Of a DNA stretch of 64,000 bases, positions 32,024 through 42,198 are shown in pieces (the first letter of the stretch is position 1; each line of letters starts with the position of its first letter). The notes below the pieces were generated by a model. That model worked only from the letters and a program-made list of their open reading frames with translations, did not search any database and was not told where the DNA came from. This DNA is from Letharia columbiana (lineage: Eukaryota > Ascomycota > Lecanoromycetes > Lecanorales > Parmeliaceae). The DNA is taken from positions 868,001-932,000 of the forward strand of contig NW_023501042.1 in assembly GCF_014066305.1 (NCBI RefSeq), read 5' to 3'. Made by a program: the position numbers and the translations under genes.

Positions 32024-34049
32024 ATGCCTTGCTTTAAGGGTCTTGCTGTCAGCATTCATACACCGGAAGGTCCACTTCCAGAGTACTCCATCCAGAAGCA
32101 ATCCCGATTCTCTCGCATAAGCTCTTACATCCCGGTTCCACCTGCCAAAATACCACAGAACTCGACGTCCAACCAACCTGAGCAATCTACGTTCGCTATC
32201 TCTATTACACTACTCACGCCGGGTCTCAATGTCCCGTACTCCCAACCCAAATCAGCACCAGAGAACCCTTACCCAAGACCTCGAATAGTCAGTGGGCTAC
32301 CAAGCCTCACAGGAGATCGAGGGAGATATGGGAGTGTTATCGGTCCCTACGTTCCTCTAACTACATCACCCAACGAGACCATCGCTGCGTACATCTACTT
32401 TGACGGCAGGGCCAAAGAGGAGGTTGCTACGCTTCTACGAAGAGGAGAGGAGACATGGGTCAACTCAAGATGGGTTGGTGTACCCGAGTCAGAGGGTGGG
32501 GGCCTTGCAGAACGGGAGTTCCTGTTTCGAGAAGTAGGGCTTGAGAGATGGTTGAACGGGCTTGATCTGGAAGGGAAGGATGCAGCCGCAAAGATTGAGC
32601 GACGACGACAGAAGATAGAAAAAAAGAGACGGCGGAGAAAGCTAAAAACAGACAGCGATGACGAAGCTGAGTCCTCGCTGCTGGGAGGACAAGACCGGTC
32701 CGAAAAAGGTGTTCTTCGGTATGGGGCAGACAACCAATCGCCCTTGGAGCAGATGTCGGATTCGGATGAGATGTTCCTTTCGGGGTCAGGTTCGGACTCA
32801 GATGATGACCCAGTACCTGAATCAACGGGGCAGATCAAGGTTGCTTTGTTCAGGGTACTGGCATCTGGAGAGATCAAGAGGGGAGAATATTCGCCCCAAT
32901 TCGATGCTCACGATGATGACGATGAGATGGGCAGAGGCAATGAGAACGGAGCAAAGACTGATGGGAACAGCACTGAAGAAGTAGATCATACAACGAGCTT
33001 TGCCCAGCCGAAGTCACTAGATCCGAAGTCGATTAGTACGCAGACGGTGACTGGGATCGATCCTCCAGATAGACCATTCGCTGTCTTCACGTTTCTGTAC
33101 CGTGGCGAAAGTAAGCACTCTTCAATCATAAAATACGCTACGGAGCTAATGTATACCAGAGCAACTCCAGAAGATGGGGATCCTCCCCATATCACCAAAA
33201 ACCCCAGACAAGCTTGCAGCCTCGAACGGCAAGCGAAGATCAATGCAAGCCGATTTTGCCAAGCTGAAACCTCTAAACCCGAACGGTCTTATGGGCTTCT
33301 CGACGTTTCGAGACCCAAATGAGCGATCTGAGACAAACGGGGTCAAAGACAAAGCCGGCAACAAGAGGTCCAACGATGAAGACAGCGACGAAGACGTTGG
33401 GATTTCGAAAGAAGTGTTGATCAAGACCGAGGGAGATGATATCCAGGAAGCCAATGGTATGCTATCGCCAGAGGACGCCAGACGCCAAGGCGAGCTGGCA
33501 GAAGGTGTCCAGAAGATAAGGGTAAGCATACCTCAGTCCACTGAAGACTCTCGCCGATGCTCACAATCAATCTAGTTAAAACGACAGCATTCCGCTGATC
33601 AGATGGACTTGCCTTCGCCTGCGCCTGCTCACAGGAAATCTCCCCCCTCCAACACTCCTACCGCAGGTTCTACCCCTCCATATCAGCAAAACGTAGCGCA
33701 ATCACCCACGACGCTCCTCCCGAGTACTGTCTATGACGGAGGCTCTTCCAAAGCACCTGAGGATGCAATGATTGGCAGCCCACTCAAGAGGCAGCGAGCG
33801 AGCGTCTCAGGACTAGACGAGGAAGGTGTGAGATCGAAGCTTGGACTGGGACTCTTGGGTGCCAATGGAGATGTGCTTGGAGCCACTGCGCAAGACAAGA
33901 AGAATGTTGGGCCGGTAGCACAGGACAAGCCTGGCTTTGGCGATATCTTGGGCCTGTCTACACAAGAGAAGGTCATATTTGGCGGCCAGCTCGGATCACA
34001 GGCAGTAGATGAGGCAGTGAAGGCAGAGGAAATGGAAGAGGAGTTATGA
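32024..34049 (+). CDS. DUF7918-type nuclear-like protein
   Basis: A 640-residue protein of unknown function. Exons: 32024-33110, 33160-33521, 33576-34049. The N-terminal 190 residues (MPCFKGLAVSIHTPEGPLPE, SRISSYIPVP, ETIAAYIYFDGRAKEEVATL) fit the fungal/basidiomycete DUF7918 domain as I recall it. A strongly basic stretch follows (KIERRRQKIEKKRRRRKLK, about residues 190-207), a likely nuclear localisation signal, then long acidic/Ser runs and a second part of the domain (DRPFAVFTFLYRGEKQLQKM) that is interrupted by intron 1. The C-terminal half is low-complexity with the repeated unit AQDK (ATAQDKKN, VAQDKPG, STQEK). No catalytic motif is visible. The gene ends 460 bases before a transposon-like element. 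Confidence 0.7.
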
Positions 34050-34445
34050 TATGTTGAAGTTATGTGGACTGCCAGCCCATGGTTCTCGGGGGAAAGGATT
34101 TACTTTCACCAAGGCGCATATGAGACCGAGGTCCTGGGAGCCCTTTTACAGGACTTAGCAATTCGGTATGAGGCGTCTTTTTTCGATTCGGGATTCGACA
34201 GATATTCATGCGCACCAGCTTTTTTGACTTGGGCGACTATCAAAGAGCTACGTAGGTGTGATAATCCTACAATGTATACTGATCGATTCCACTAGAAGTC
34301 AAGTTTTGAGAGCCAAGCCAAGATTGAAAACGCCAAAGAGGAAGAATAATGCCTGCAGGGCGGATGCCGTCGGGTGAAAGGTATTTATTATCCGTGACTA
34401 CTTTACTATTTATGTCCTATTTATATTATGGGGGAGACGAATCGA
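34050..34445. other. 3' flank of DUF7918 gene
   Basis: About 400 bases, moderately AT-rich toward 34445; no gene is seen. It leads directly into the repeat-flanked element. Confidence 0.4.
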
Positions 34446-34511
34446 GGTTCTGGAGGTGGCGACATAATCATATATATGTACCTATGAATCGTTGCCGTTG
34501 AAATCGATCTG
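34446..34511 (+). repeat. Left copy of direct repeat flanking TIR element
   Basis: It begins GGTTCTGGAGGTGGCGA and ends ATCGTTGCCGTTGAAATCGA then TCTGT. A diverged copy in the same orientation lies immediately after the element at 35356-35432, with an AT-rich insertion in the middle. The element therefore sits between two copies of one sequence of about 66-77 bases. Confidence 0.75.
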
Positions 34512-35355
34512 TTACGGCGGCGGACGAATGCTATAACACTACGACAAAACTAAACTATCAAAAACAAAATCGACTTGATTGCAAGAGGGATTAACTAGAT
34601 ACGTTCAGAGGTAGAAGGATAAGTTGGACTATGTATGACTGGTGTAGAGCCTGATATCTACTATGGTCAAGGCCCACTAGTCATGTTGGCTAGGCAACCC
34701 CTGTCAACTCAAAGAGTATTTCTTAAAAAAGAATTTCTCGAAAGAATATCTCTTCAAGAGTACCTCGAAGCGGATCTCGAAGATTACCCGGAGAGTACTC
34801 GAAAGCGTACCCCGAAGAGTACCAGAAGCGAACCTCGGAGAATACTCGGAGAGTACCCCGAAGCGTATCACGAAGAGTACCTTGGAGAGTATGCCCTAAA
34901 GAGTGTCTTGAGAAAAACTTCGAGAAGGACCTGGTGGACATCTTAAAAAATCATCTTAAGAAGAGTATTCTAGAAATATTATAAAGAGAACTCTAGCTTA
35001 TAGGGTATTTTAAAAGAATTTCTCGAAGAATTCTCAGGTACCTCGAAGCGGATCTCGAAGATTACCGGAGAGTACTCGAGCGTCCCCGAAGGTACCCGAA
35101 GCGACTCGGGAATACCGGAGTACCCGAAGCGTATCACGAAGAGTACCTCGGAGAGTATGCCCTAAAGAGTGTCTTGAGAATACTTCGAGAAGAAATCTTA
35201 ATAAGATTATCTTAAGAAGGTATTCTATAAATATTATAAAGAGAACTTAAGACATTAGAATCTATAGATACTAGAAATCGTAAAGAAAGAAAATAGAATC
35301 AGAAAAAAATCTAATGATTTGATTTTGTCGTAGTATCAGCCTTCGTCCGCCGTAA
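34512..35355. mobile_element. 844-bp non-autonomous TIR element with internal subrepeats
   Basis: The left terminus (34512-34549) begins TTACGGCGGCGGACGAATGC and ends ACTACGACAAAA. The reverse complement of the right terminus (35321-35355) begins TTACGGCGGACGAAGGCTGA and also ends ACTACGACAAAA. Allowing short gaps, that is a terminal inverted repeat of about 35 bases. If the ends are taken as TA...TA the element fits a Tc1/mariner-type TA insertion (inference). Inside are two tandem ~270-bp copies (about 34723-35005 and 35006-35265) built of short GAGTACCYCGAAGCG-like words. There is no transposase. The 103-codon frame at 34635-34946 lies within the repeats and is not credible as a gene. Confidence 0.7.
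34723..35265 (+). repeat. Two tandem ~270-bp degenerate subrepeats
   Basis: Both copies share AAAAGAATTTCTCGA, then ACCTCGAAGCGGATCTCGAA, then CGAAGCGTATCACGAAGAGT, GAGTATGCCCTAAAGAGTGT and ATATTATAAAGAGAACT. Copy 2 lacks one or two bases at many positions where copy 1 has short runs. Within each copy a unit of about 15 bases (GAGTACCCCGAAGCG-like) recurs five to seven times. Confidence 0.75.
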
Positions 35356-35432
35356 TTCTGGAGGTGGCGATATGTTAATTAATAAGATATACATGTACAT
35401 GTACCTAATCGTTGCCGTTGGAACCCATCTGT
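35356..35432 (+). repeat. Right copy of direct repeat flanking TIR element
   Basis: It starts TTCTGGAGGTGGCGATATG and carries GTACCTAATCGTTGCCGTTG near its end, finishing CCATCTGT. It is the diverged partner of 34446-34511. Confidence 0.75.
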
Positions 35433-35782
35433 CCCGGTTGGTCGGATTCTGGACGTTAAATCGTTAGCGTATTTTCTATCCTTACTTTATTTTGCAGTAA
35501 GGTACTTTACTTATCTTTTTAGCGCGATTATTTAAAAGTCCAAGATATTTCGGTTTCAAATTTCCCCCAGTCCCCGAGCAATCTCATCATCACACAACTC
35601 ACTCACTCAACTCAACTCAACTCAACTCTTCTCCCTCCCCAAACACCTGCTACTCTATCACGTCAAAGAGTATCATCAACATCAACATCTTCATCTGCCT
35701 TATAAATCTCATCAATCCACTCACCAATCCCTCAGATCAGAGAGCCTCAATCCAGTGCGAAAACAGCGCTATCAAAATCAAC
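35433..35782 (+). promoter_or_regulatory. Promoter and leader of DUF7707 gene
   Basis: AT-rich at first, then a CT-rich leader with a tandem CAACT run (about 35605-35628) and many CATCA/CAAC words. Such C/T/A-rich leaders are common upstream of expressed secreted-protein genes in fungi. It starts right after the mobile element. Confidence 0.5.
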
Positions 35783-36534
35783 ATGCTATCCCTTACTTTC
35801 CTGTTTATCTCCCTCGTCCTGAGCTTTGCCGCCGCGCAGAGCAACACCACTTTCGATCCCACCTCTGTCGATTTGACTGAGAAGAGTATGATACCTCTCC
35901 TCGACTTCCAATCCTATTGACAACGCCAATGCTGACGGGGAACGTAGATCAATGGTGTCAAGGCGAAACGGCCAACTGCCCAACGTTATGTGGTGGACAA
36001 ACACAGACCAAAGCTAACTCTTGCACTGGCGTAAGTCCCACACAAGACTCTTCCCAGCTGCAGCATCACCACCACCGTCACCATCATCATCACCAACACC
36101 CTCACCAACCTTCTCATTCTCCCACTCTCAATCCATTCTTCAACCCCAAAACGCCCCACCCAACTTAGCTAACAAACCCCTTCTAGTCATCCCTCGAATT
36201 CACTTGCACCTGCGCCAACGGCACCGGTCCCTCAAACATAGCCGCATACCAAGGCACCCTGCCCAACTTCATCTGCGAAGCCACTTTCGCCCAATGCCGT
36301 ATCGCCAACCCCGGCTCTGAAGCCTGCAAGACCTGCGGTACCCTCATGCCTTCCGACGTCCAAGCCATCGCTTCTAGCACCTCATCTGCTGCAGCTACTT
36401 CTTCGACTGGCACTGCCACGATGACCAGTGCGAGCACCACGGCTTCATCGAAGAGCAAAAGCGGTGCTGGGAGGATCGAGGCGGCGGGAGGCGTGATTGG
36501 TGGTGCCATTGGGCTTGCTGCGGTTCTGCTGTAA
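35783..36534 (+). CDS. DUF7707-type GPI-anchored cysteine-rich secreted protein
   Basis: A 177-residue predicted cell-surface protein. Exons: 35783-35885, 35948-36030, 36187-36534. The signal peptide is clear (MLSLTFLFISLVLSFAAAQS, cleavage near residue 19). The mature domain carries the pattern I recall for DUF7707: FDPTSVDLTEKNQWC, then CPTLCGG, NSC, FTCTCANGT, LPNFICEATFAQC and CKTCG, with an even set of cysteines suited to disulfides. A Ser/Thr/Ala stalk follows, and the protein ends in a hydrophobic tail (GGVIGGAIGLAAVLL) that fits a GPI-anchor signal with a Ser/Gly omega region. The 156-bp second intron is CAC/CAT-rich. Function is unknown; related proteins sit in the fungal wall or membrane. 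Confidence 0.8.
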
Positions 36535-37317
36535 GAAGACTTGAAGGAAGGGCTGAGTGTAAAGGGTGGTTCAATTCACGGTGGTATCCATTAGGGCCGA
36601 GGAATGCAGCGTGGTGTCGGCACCGTGACTGGTATTTAATATGCGTGAGCGTTAGTGGATCGAGCGTCTGGTGTCCGGTGAATCGGCATCTCTCACGCGC
36701 ATCGAGCGGAAACATCTTATTCGGTGGCTCAACGCTCAGCGGAAAAGCATAATCAGACAAACAGTCTTTTGCACGTTGGCACGAGACCCGGTTCCCGTAT
36801 CCATCCAATCGCATCAGCTCCTCTTCCCATGCATGCCTCAGTGTTCTCCTTCCCTGTTTCCAAAGAGGCCCCACCCAGTTCGCCGTCCGGAGCTCCCCCA
36901 CTCTGGTTGTGAAAACGTCGTACCGGCAACGAGCGAGGGCGGAAACATCCGTCTTTCGAGAGAGCATGTCTGAACGGTTCCTCTCTCTCTCTCAAAACGC
37001 AGGTCCGGCAGGCAACGTTGACGGTCGGGTACGTTACCAACCCTCAGGGTTCTAACAGAGTCGATGTCGACGAGGGGAGTTTCTTGTGCTGTTCGATACT
37101 TTTTGTTTTTGAATCAGGTTGTTCACCGACGGGGCATTGTTTCGGGTTGGTGGCCAGGTTTAACGTGACATTGAGACGGTTTTAATTCCAACTAAGTGCC
37201 GCCTTCATTTTCTCTTTTTGCTTTTGGTGATAGCTTGCCTGACAGGCGGCTCGATCCGGCATGATCCAGCACAGCACTATTTACCAGGATGTAATCAAAT
37301 ATACATGTTTTACCATC
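36535..37317. other. Convergent 3' intergenic region
   Basis: This 780-bp interval between the DUF7707 gene (+) and the SR140-like gene (-) should hold both 3' UTRs. Frames here are short, with no recognisable domain. Confidence 0.5.
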
Positions 37318-39786
37318 TTACTCGCTATCAGAATCCGCAAACATATCTGCTGCTTTCGGCCTTCGCGTCCGTGCAGCTGCAGCGGGCGACGCAGCTTTCG
37401 GAGCTTCTGGACCAGCTCCTTTGCCCAATCTCGCAGCAATGGAAGCAGCCAGTGCCTCCCGCCTCGACAGCTCTGCTTTAGGCTGATCCTCTGATCCTTC
37501 TGTTCTAGGAACGCTGGGTTGTTCGTCGTCCGAATCAACCATGGGCTCGCCATCAACATCCTCATCCTCATCCTCCATCGGCACGCCATCCACATCTCCT
37601 TCATCCTCAACCATCGGCTCACCATCCACATCCATCTTATCATCCTCCTCCGCCCGCTTCGCCATCTCAGCTTCTCTCTCCGCCGTCTGCTCATCCACCG
37701 TCTTCCACCTACTCTTCGCCTTCTCCGCCACCTTCTCTGCCTCCTCACTCGCCATCTTTGCCGCCTCCTCCTCCTTCCCAAGCGGCGGATTGGCGAAGAC
37801 GCTACCGAAATGCTCCTGACTCGCTTGCGGAAAGACACACCAGCCTTCCCATAGCGCTAACACGCTTTGGACGCTGCGTTTCCATTTCTCGGCACGCAGA
37901 CGGCCCCAATTCATGCGTTTGTCTAGGCGGCCGAGATGTTCGAAGGTTTTGTGGCGTTTGAGGGCGGCTTCGAAAAGTTGGCGGTAGCGCCAAGCGTGGC
38001 GGACGCCGGAGGTGGAGCTGGAGGAGAGGATGTCGGAGATTAGGTACAGAGCTATGAGTTTGGCTGGGGAAAGGTCTTCTATTTCTTTTTCCATTGTTGA
38101 AGGGTTGGGTGTGTTTTCCGCGGGTGGGTCGTCGTCTTTTTCTTCATTTGGGGGCTGGCGGTCTGGATTGGCGCTGGTGAACGCGAAGGGGTTTTGTACG
38201 TTGGATACAATCATCTGGACTACTTCTTCTGCGCCTTCGCCGGCGTGCTGGATTGCAAAAGCCGTTACGCGAGCTACGTCGCCTCGACGGAGCTTGGCGT
38301 TGGTTGTAGGAAGTCTTGCGAGGAGGTGGACAAGTTTCGCTTTTTGAAGTGGGTTAAGGTAGGCTTCGTTGTCGGCATCTAGACTGGGTCCGTCGGGTGG
38401 GGGTGCTCCTCCGTGATGGTGAGCGTATCGTCTACGTCCTTCGTCTCCAGAGTCTTCGTCTTCAGATGAGTCGTAATCCGAGTCTGAGACAAGCTCTTCG
38501 AGGCGGGTCGCGTACTCGAAAGGCAGGCCTCTATCTGGCATTGCCCATGCTGCTCCACCTTCAAAGATGTGCTGGGAAGATGAGAAGTCGCGCCCTTTTC
38601 GTCTTGATGCTCCTGTAAGAATGTCCCACAGTCTCCAGCGATAGTACACACCGCCAGCACTACGAGAATCCCATAGCCATGCCCATTTCTCGTCGTTTTT
38701 TACCTCCTTTCTGCTCATAAGGAGAGCCTCAAACTCAGGGCCATGGGTCAGTAGCGCCTCCAGAGTCTTGTGTATAAGCTTGAGCTGCTTAAGATCTCCT
38801 GGTGGATTGACATTGACTTGGACTTGAGGAGCGCTTCTCCCATATTGTGTTGAATTGTACGATGATGGTGGAGCAAATCCGCCGCGATGTCCACCTGGGG
38901 GTGCTCTCCCCAGATTGGGAGGTGGTATAGGACGTGCACCAAATGGGAGGGAGGATATTGAAGACGAGAGGCCCAACGATGGCGTATCCAGGCCTATCGA
39001 AGCCGAGGATAAATGCCTCGAAAGCGATAGATAGAAGCCACGGCCCATGTATCTGTTTTGCAGAGCGCTAACAACGGTATCAATGTCGAGCGCGGGTGTG
39101 TCTTTAGCCAGAGTCACAACCGCTGATGAAGACTTCCGCTCCATTGTTCCGGGCCCAGAGGGAGGCAACATTCGTATTGCGTCCACTGTCAAATTTGGGG
39201 GCAGGATAGCCTTGATTGCGGCAGGCGACGTGCCTGGTGGCAGAGATGACAGACGAATTGTAGGCTTTGGTATAGCTCTCTCCTGCGTCCTCGAATTACT
39301 GCCAGTGTCTTCGTCGTCTGAGTGCTGTAAAGCAGTCTTGGGGTCTGCTGGACCCTCCCTAGCATCTTCAAAAGCGAACAGACCTTCCCTCTGCGTAGGT
39401 AGCGATCCATCGTAAGCTCTTTTGCGTGATAGTGATGTCGAAGGTGGCCCTAGACTGCCTGGTCCACTACCACGTCCTCCACCCAAGCCACTTTTGCCAG
39501 CATTTCCGGCAGGTGGCCCAGAATAGTGTCTCTTTCCAAGTCCCGTGAATCCTCCTCGATCTCCAAAGCCTCCTCCTCTTGAAGGGCCACCACTTGATCT
39601 CACTCCATTCTCCTCATCGTCAAAAGACTTTACGAAATCCTCATAGACAGCAGCTGTTTCTTCCTGCTCTCTTTGACGCTTTGCTTCCGCTTCCGCTTTC
39701 TGCTTTTCGAAGATAGACTTCTTGGTCGGTGCTGTAAGTTTATTGCTAATATCCGGGAACTCTTTGATTTTGGAGTCCTTTACCAT
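37318..39786 (-). CDS. U2 snRNP-associated SR140-like protein (RRM-SURP-CID)
   Basis: An 822-residue intronless nuclear protein related to U2SURP/SR140, which bridges U2 snRNP and transcription. Order: a basic coiled region (KKSIFEKQKAEAEAKRQREQ, residues 22-41), the conserved YEDFVKSF, Gly/Arg-rich linkers, an RRM-like domain (about 176-258, TIRLSSLPPGTSPAAIKAIL), a SURP module (about 333-386, LKLIHKTLEALLTHGPEFEA ... YYRWRLWDIL), and a CID (about 476-655, with LIALYLISDILSSS and WWVFP-like WEGWCVFP). The acidic C-terminus holds three copies of a DVDG(E/V)PM unit and ends MFADSDSE. The frame is open 70 codons further upstream, but the start chosen (39786, ACCATGG context, MVKDSKIKEFPDI) matches the family. 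It is divergent from the gene at 40081. Confidence 0.85.
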   Translation of the reverse strand: MVKDSKIKEFPDISNKLTAPTKKSIFEKQKAEAEAKRQREQEETAAVYEDFVKSFDDEENGVRSSGGPSRGGGFGDRGGFTGLGKRHYSGPPAGNAGKSGLGGGRGSGPGSLGPPSTSLSRKRAYDGSLPTQREGLFAFEDAREGPADPKTALQHSDDEDTGSNSRTQERAIPKPTIRLSSLPPGTSPAAIKAILPPNLTVDAIRMLPPSGPGTMERKSSSAVVTLAKDTPALDIDTVVSALQNRYMGRGFYLSLSRHLSSASIGLDTPSLGLSSSISSLPFGARPIPPPNLGRAPPGGHRGGFAPPSSYNSTQYGRSAPQVQVNVNPPGDLKQLKLIHKTLEALLTHGPEFEALLMSRKEVKNDEKWAWLWDSRSAGGVYYRWRLWDILTGASRRKGRDFSSSQHIFEGGAAWAMPDRGLPFEYATRLEELVSDSDYDSSEDEDSGDEGRRRYAHHHGGAPPPDGPSLDADNEAYLNPLQKAKLVHLLARLPTTNAKLRRGDVARVTAFAIQHAGEGAEEVVQMIVSNVQNPFAFTSANPDRQPPNEEKDDDPPAENTPNPSTMEKEIEDLSPAKLIALYLISDILSSSSTSGVRHAWRYRQLFEAALKRHKTFEHLGRLDKRMNWGRLRAEKWKRSVQSVLALWEGWCVFPQASQEHFGSVFANPPLGKEEEAAKMASEEAEKVAEKAKSRWKTVDEQTAEREAEMAKRAEEDDKMDVDGEPMVEDEGDVDGVPMEDEDEDVDGEPMVDSDDEQPSVPRTEGSEDQPKAELSRREALAASIAARLGKGAGPEAPKAASPAAAARTRRPKAADMFADSDSE

Positions 39787-40080
39787 GGCGAGGTGAATGT
39801 GACAAGGAGAACTGAAGCTCACAATGGCAGTGATGATTGCAGCGTCAGTAACCAAGTAACTCAGTATAGAGATCGGACGCTGCTTCAACAGCGTGTTTTT
39901 CCCGATCGGCTTTAAGGGTTGCAGACTAGATAAGTCCGTGAAGCGGGCCTGTAAAACGCTAGGTGGAGCTGCTGCCTCCTTCCACCTTGCCATCATGAGT
40001 GATGCAGGCGTCCTTCGGTCTCACGGTTCGACTCTCTTGTCTCCCGATATAGGAAATATGTCAACTGTTGATGAGCCAAG
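39787..40080. promoter_or_regulatory. Shared promoter, SR140-like / unknown gene
   Basis: Only 294 bp separate the two divergent ATGs, so the genes must share promoter DNA. No motif is assigned. Confidence 0.5.
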
Positions 40081-41277
40081 ATGACCACCAAAAAAGAGAT
40101 TCAGGCGCTGCTGCGATTTCTCTCCCAAGATGCGAGAATACCGCTTCCAACGGCTATGAGCAAGATTAAGGAGCTACAGAGCGCCAACCTCACAAGGCAA
40201 GAGTAGTCTTTCTGGTCTGGTCCAAAATTAAAACAAGCTGACCTCTGACTCAGCTCAGACTCTCTTGCAAAGTCATCCATCACAGCTATCCAGGCTATAT
40301 TTACAGATGAGAAGCTCGCAAAGCAAGTATTGAGTGCTGCCAAAAGAATCACCAAGAAGAGAGGGAGGGAGCCTGGAGACCCTTCTTCGGAATCACCAGC
40401 CAAGCGCAAGAAGACCGTATCTACGGGAGACGTTGCTACTCCAGCTGCGATCGAAGAGTCTCTGGCCCTCCCTAAATCCGATGCTGACGAGGAAGAGCTG
40501 GCGAAGATTATTGTACACACCAATCGAGCCCCACTAGTCTTGGCGTTTGCGACCAAGTTACTGGAATTCACAATGCCAACCCAGCCGTTATCCTCCCGAC
40601 TAAGCCTGGCTCAAGCAGTCGTAAGCGTGAATGCAAGGACTAAAGCCCTCAGCTTGGGCATAGAGAAGGGGACTAGTGCTGAAAACGATGGCTGGGGCCA
40701 AGGGCAGCCCAAAATTCGTGTAATGGGAAGGAGTATTAGAGTTATGAAGAGATGGGGTTACGAGTGGAAGGAGAAACCTGAGGCGGCAGGAAATCTGAAA
40801 GAGACCTCAGATGCTATGGACAGTCAAAAGACTTTGAAGCAAGACAGCGAAGCCGATGATGAGCCAGCACTGTGGGGCCTTGACCTCGAAGCTTTGCGTT
40901 CCTCTAATGGTCCGCTGGTCTCTGGTGCGCAGGGTGCGGAAGGTTCCGGCTTGCCCATCTACACTGCTCAATCCGCAAGAGCGTATCTGCTTAAGTCGTT
41001 TGCCTCGGTACCGTCTCCAACGGACGAAGCATCGTCGCCAAAGAAGAAGTCTGCAGCCATGCTAAAAGTGGAAAAACAATGGAACCTAGGCCTGGTCCTA
41101 CGGGCATTGGATTTAGTGTTCCAATCTTGGGCACTCTTGGACCGCGAAGAGCTCGACAAGAGAGCGTGGGCTTGGTACGTAGCCGTCAGACCGGAAGTCG
41201 AGAATGGTGTTGCGGGATGGGGAGGGAAGGGAGAGGTAAAGCTTTCTCAGATCCTGAACTTGCGAAGAAAGGGCTAG
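40081..41277 (+). CDS. Conserved-looking fungal protein of unknown function
   Basis: A 379-residue protein. Exons are 40081-40196 and 40254-41277. The first 75 residues (MTTKKEIQALLRFLSQDARI, TAMSKIKELQSANLTSSDSL, IQAIFTDEKLAKQVLSAAKR) are helical and resemble a helix-hairpin-helix-like bundle; this is a visual impression. A basic stretch KKRGREPGD ... AKRKK could be a nuclear signal. Later blocks (IRVMGRSIRVMKRWGYEWKE, ALWGLDLEALR, LPIYTAQSARAYLLKSF, LDREELDKRAWAWYVAV) look ordered and conserved, but I do not recognise the family. The intron appears to use a GC donor (AAG/GCAAGA); a GT six bases later keeps the same phase but adds Arg-Gln-Asp in place of Ser. The frame is intact. Confidence 0.75.
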
Positions 41278-42093
41278 GCCAGCCAGAGGATAGCAGATGG
41301 AGAAGCTCTGCATCTGGGGAAACCACCAGAACCGCGAGTTCCTTGATATAAGCGGAGGCCAGTCCGAGCCTTCCAAAATAGGTCCAAGGCCAATCCCAAG
41401 CGCTCTTGCTCCAGATGTTGGCCACTTCTACACTCTGTTCGATAGCGGTAAGAATTTCTTCTTGCGCTGCCGTCCTATGCGAACAACAATCTTTGTGCCA
41501 ATATTCCCATCTGAGCAGAGCAATGGAGGCGGTGCAAATTTTTTTTGTCAAGTTCTAGGTCAGAGGCCTGTTGCATAAGCCATAGGCCTTTGGCACTTGT
41601 TCGTGCGTTCACATTTCCATGATGACGCTCAAACTCTTCATAGTGATTGTCATCTACCACCTCTTTTCGACTCATGCTGCGCTGGTGACTTTGCGATCAG
41701 CAGGAAATGAAGATCTTCTTGCACTCGGATGAGAATCCAGAGACTACTGATGATACCGTGAAGGAAATACCGGATGAGCTAAGGTCTCACTTATCGAAGA
41801 GTCCAGAGCTAAGCTACCTCTCGTCATGGAAACATCTACCTCAATTACATGCGGGATTTGCCTGCAAAAGGAACGTCACTTGAGCTGTGATGAATGGACA
41901 ATTTACAGATGCCAGATGTATACAATGTTAAGTAAGACAAAGAAAGGAGAGTGACAGGCTAGAAGTGACGTAGGTAAACATGAAAGTAGCCAAAAAAAAA
42001 AAAAAAGAAAATTTTATTTTTTTTCCCCTTTTTTTTATAATTATAAAAAAAAAAAAAAAATTTTTTTACCCCCAAAAAAAAAAAAAAAAAAAA

Positions 42094-42146
<53 letters not shown>

Positions 42147-42147
42147 T

Positions 42148-42198
<51 letters not shown>

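Noticed and set aside
31690..32055. Minus-strand frame of ~120 codons ending AYAKKGS
   Set aside because: It overlaps the start of the DUF7918 gene, has no recognised domain and no clear upstream exon. Left as unsupported, although transcription data could revive it.
34635..34946. 103-codon plus-strand frame (EYPEAYHEEYLGEY-like)
   Set aside because: It lies within the tandem GAGTACC-type repeats of the TIR element; the peptide repeats reflect the DNA repeats, and the second copy does not keep the frame.
36395..36967. 190-codon minus-strand frame
   Set aside because: Antisense to the DUF7707 3' end and its 3' region; low-complexity Arg/His/Ser composition.
37281..37838. Arg-rich minus-strand frame
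   Set aside because: Shadow of the acidic C-terminus of the SR140-like gene in another frame.
40018..40036. GGTTCGA-like word suggestive of a tRNA T-arm
   Set aside because: No matching acceptor stem, D-arm or anticodon arm could be laid out around it.
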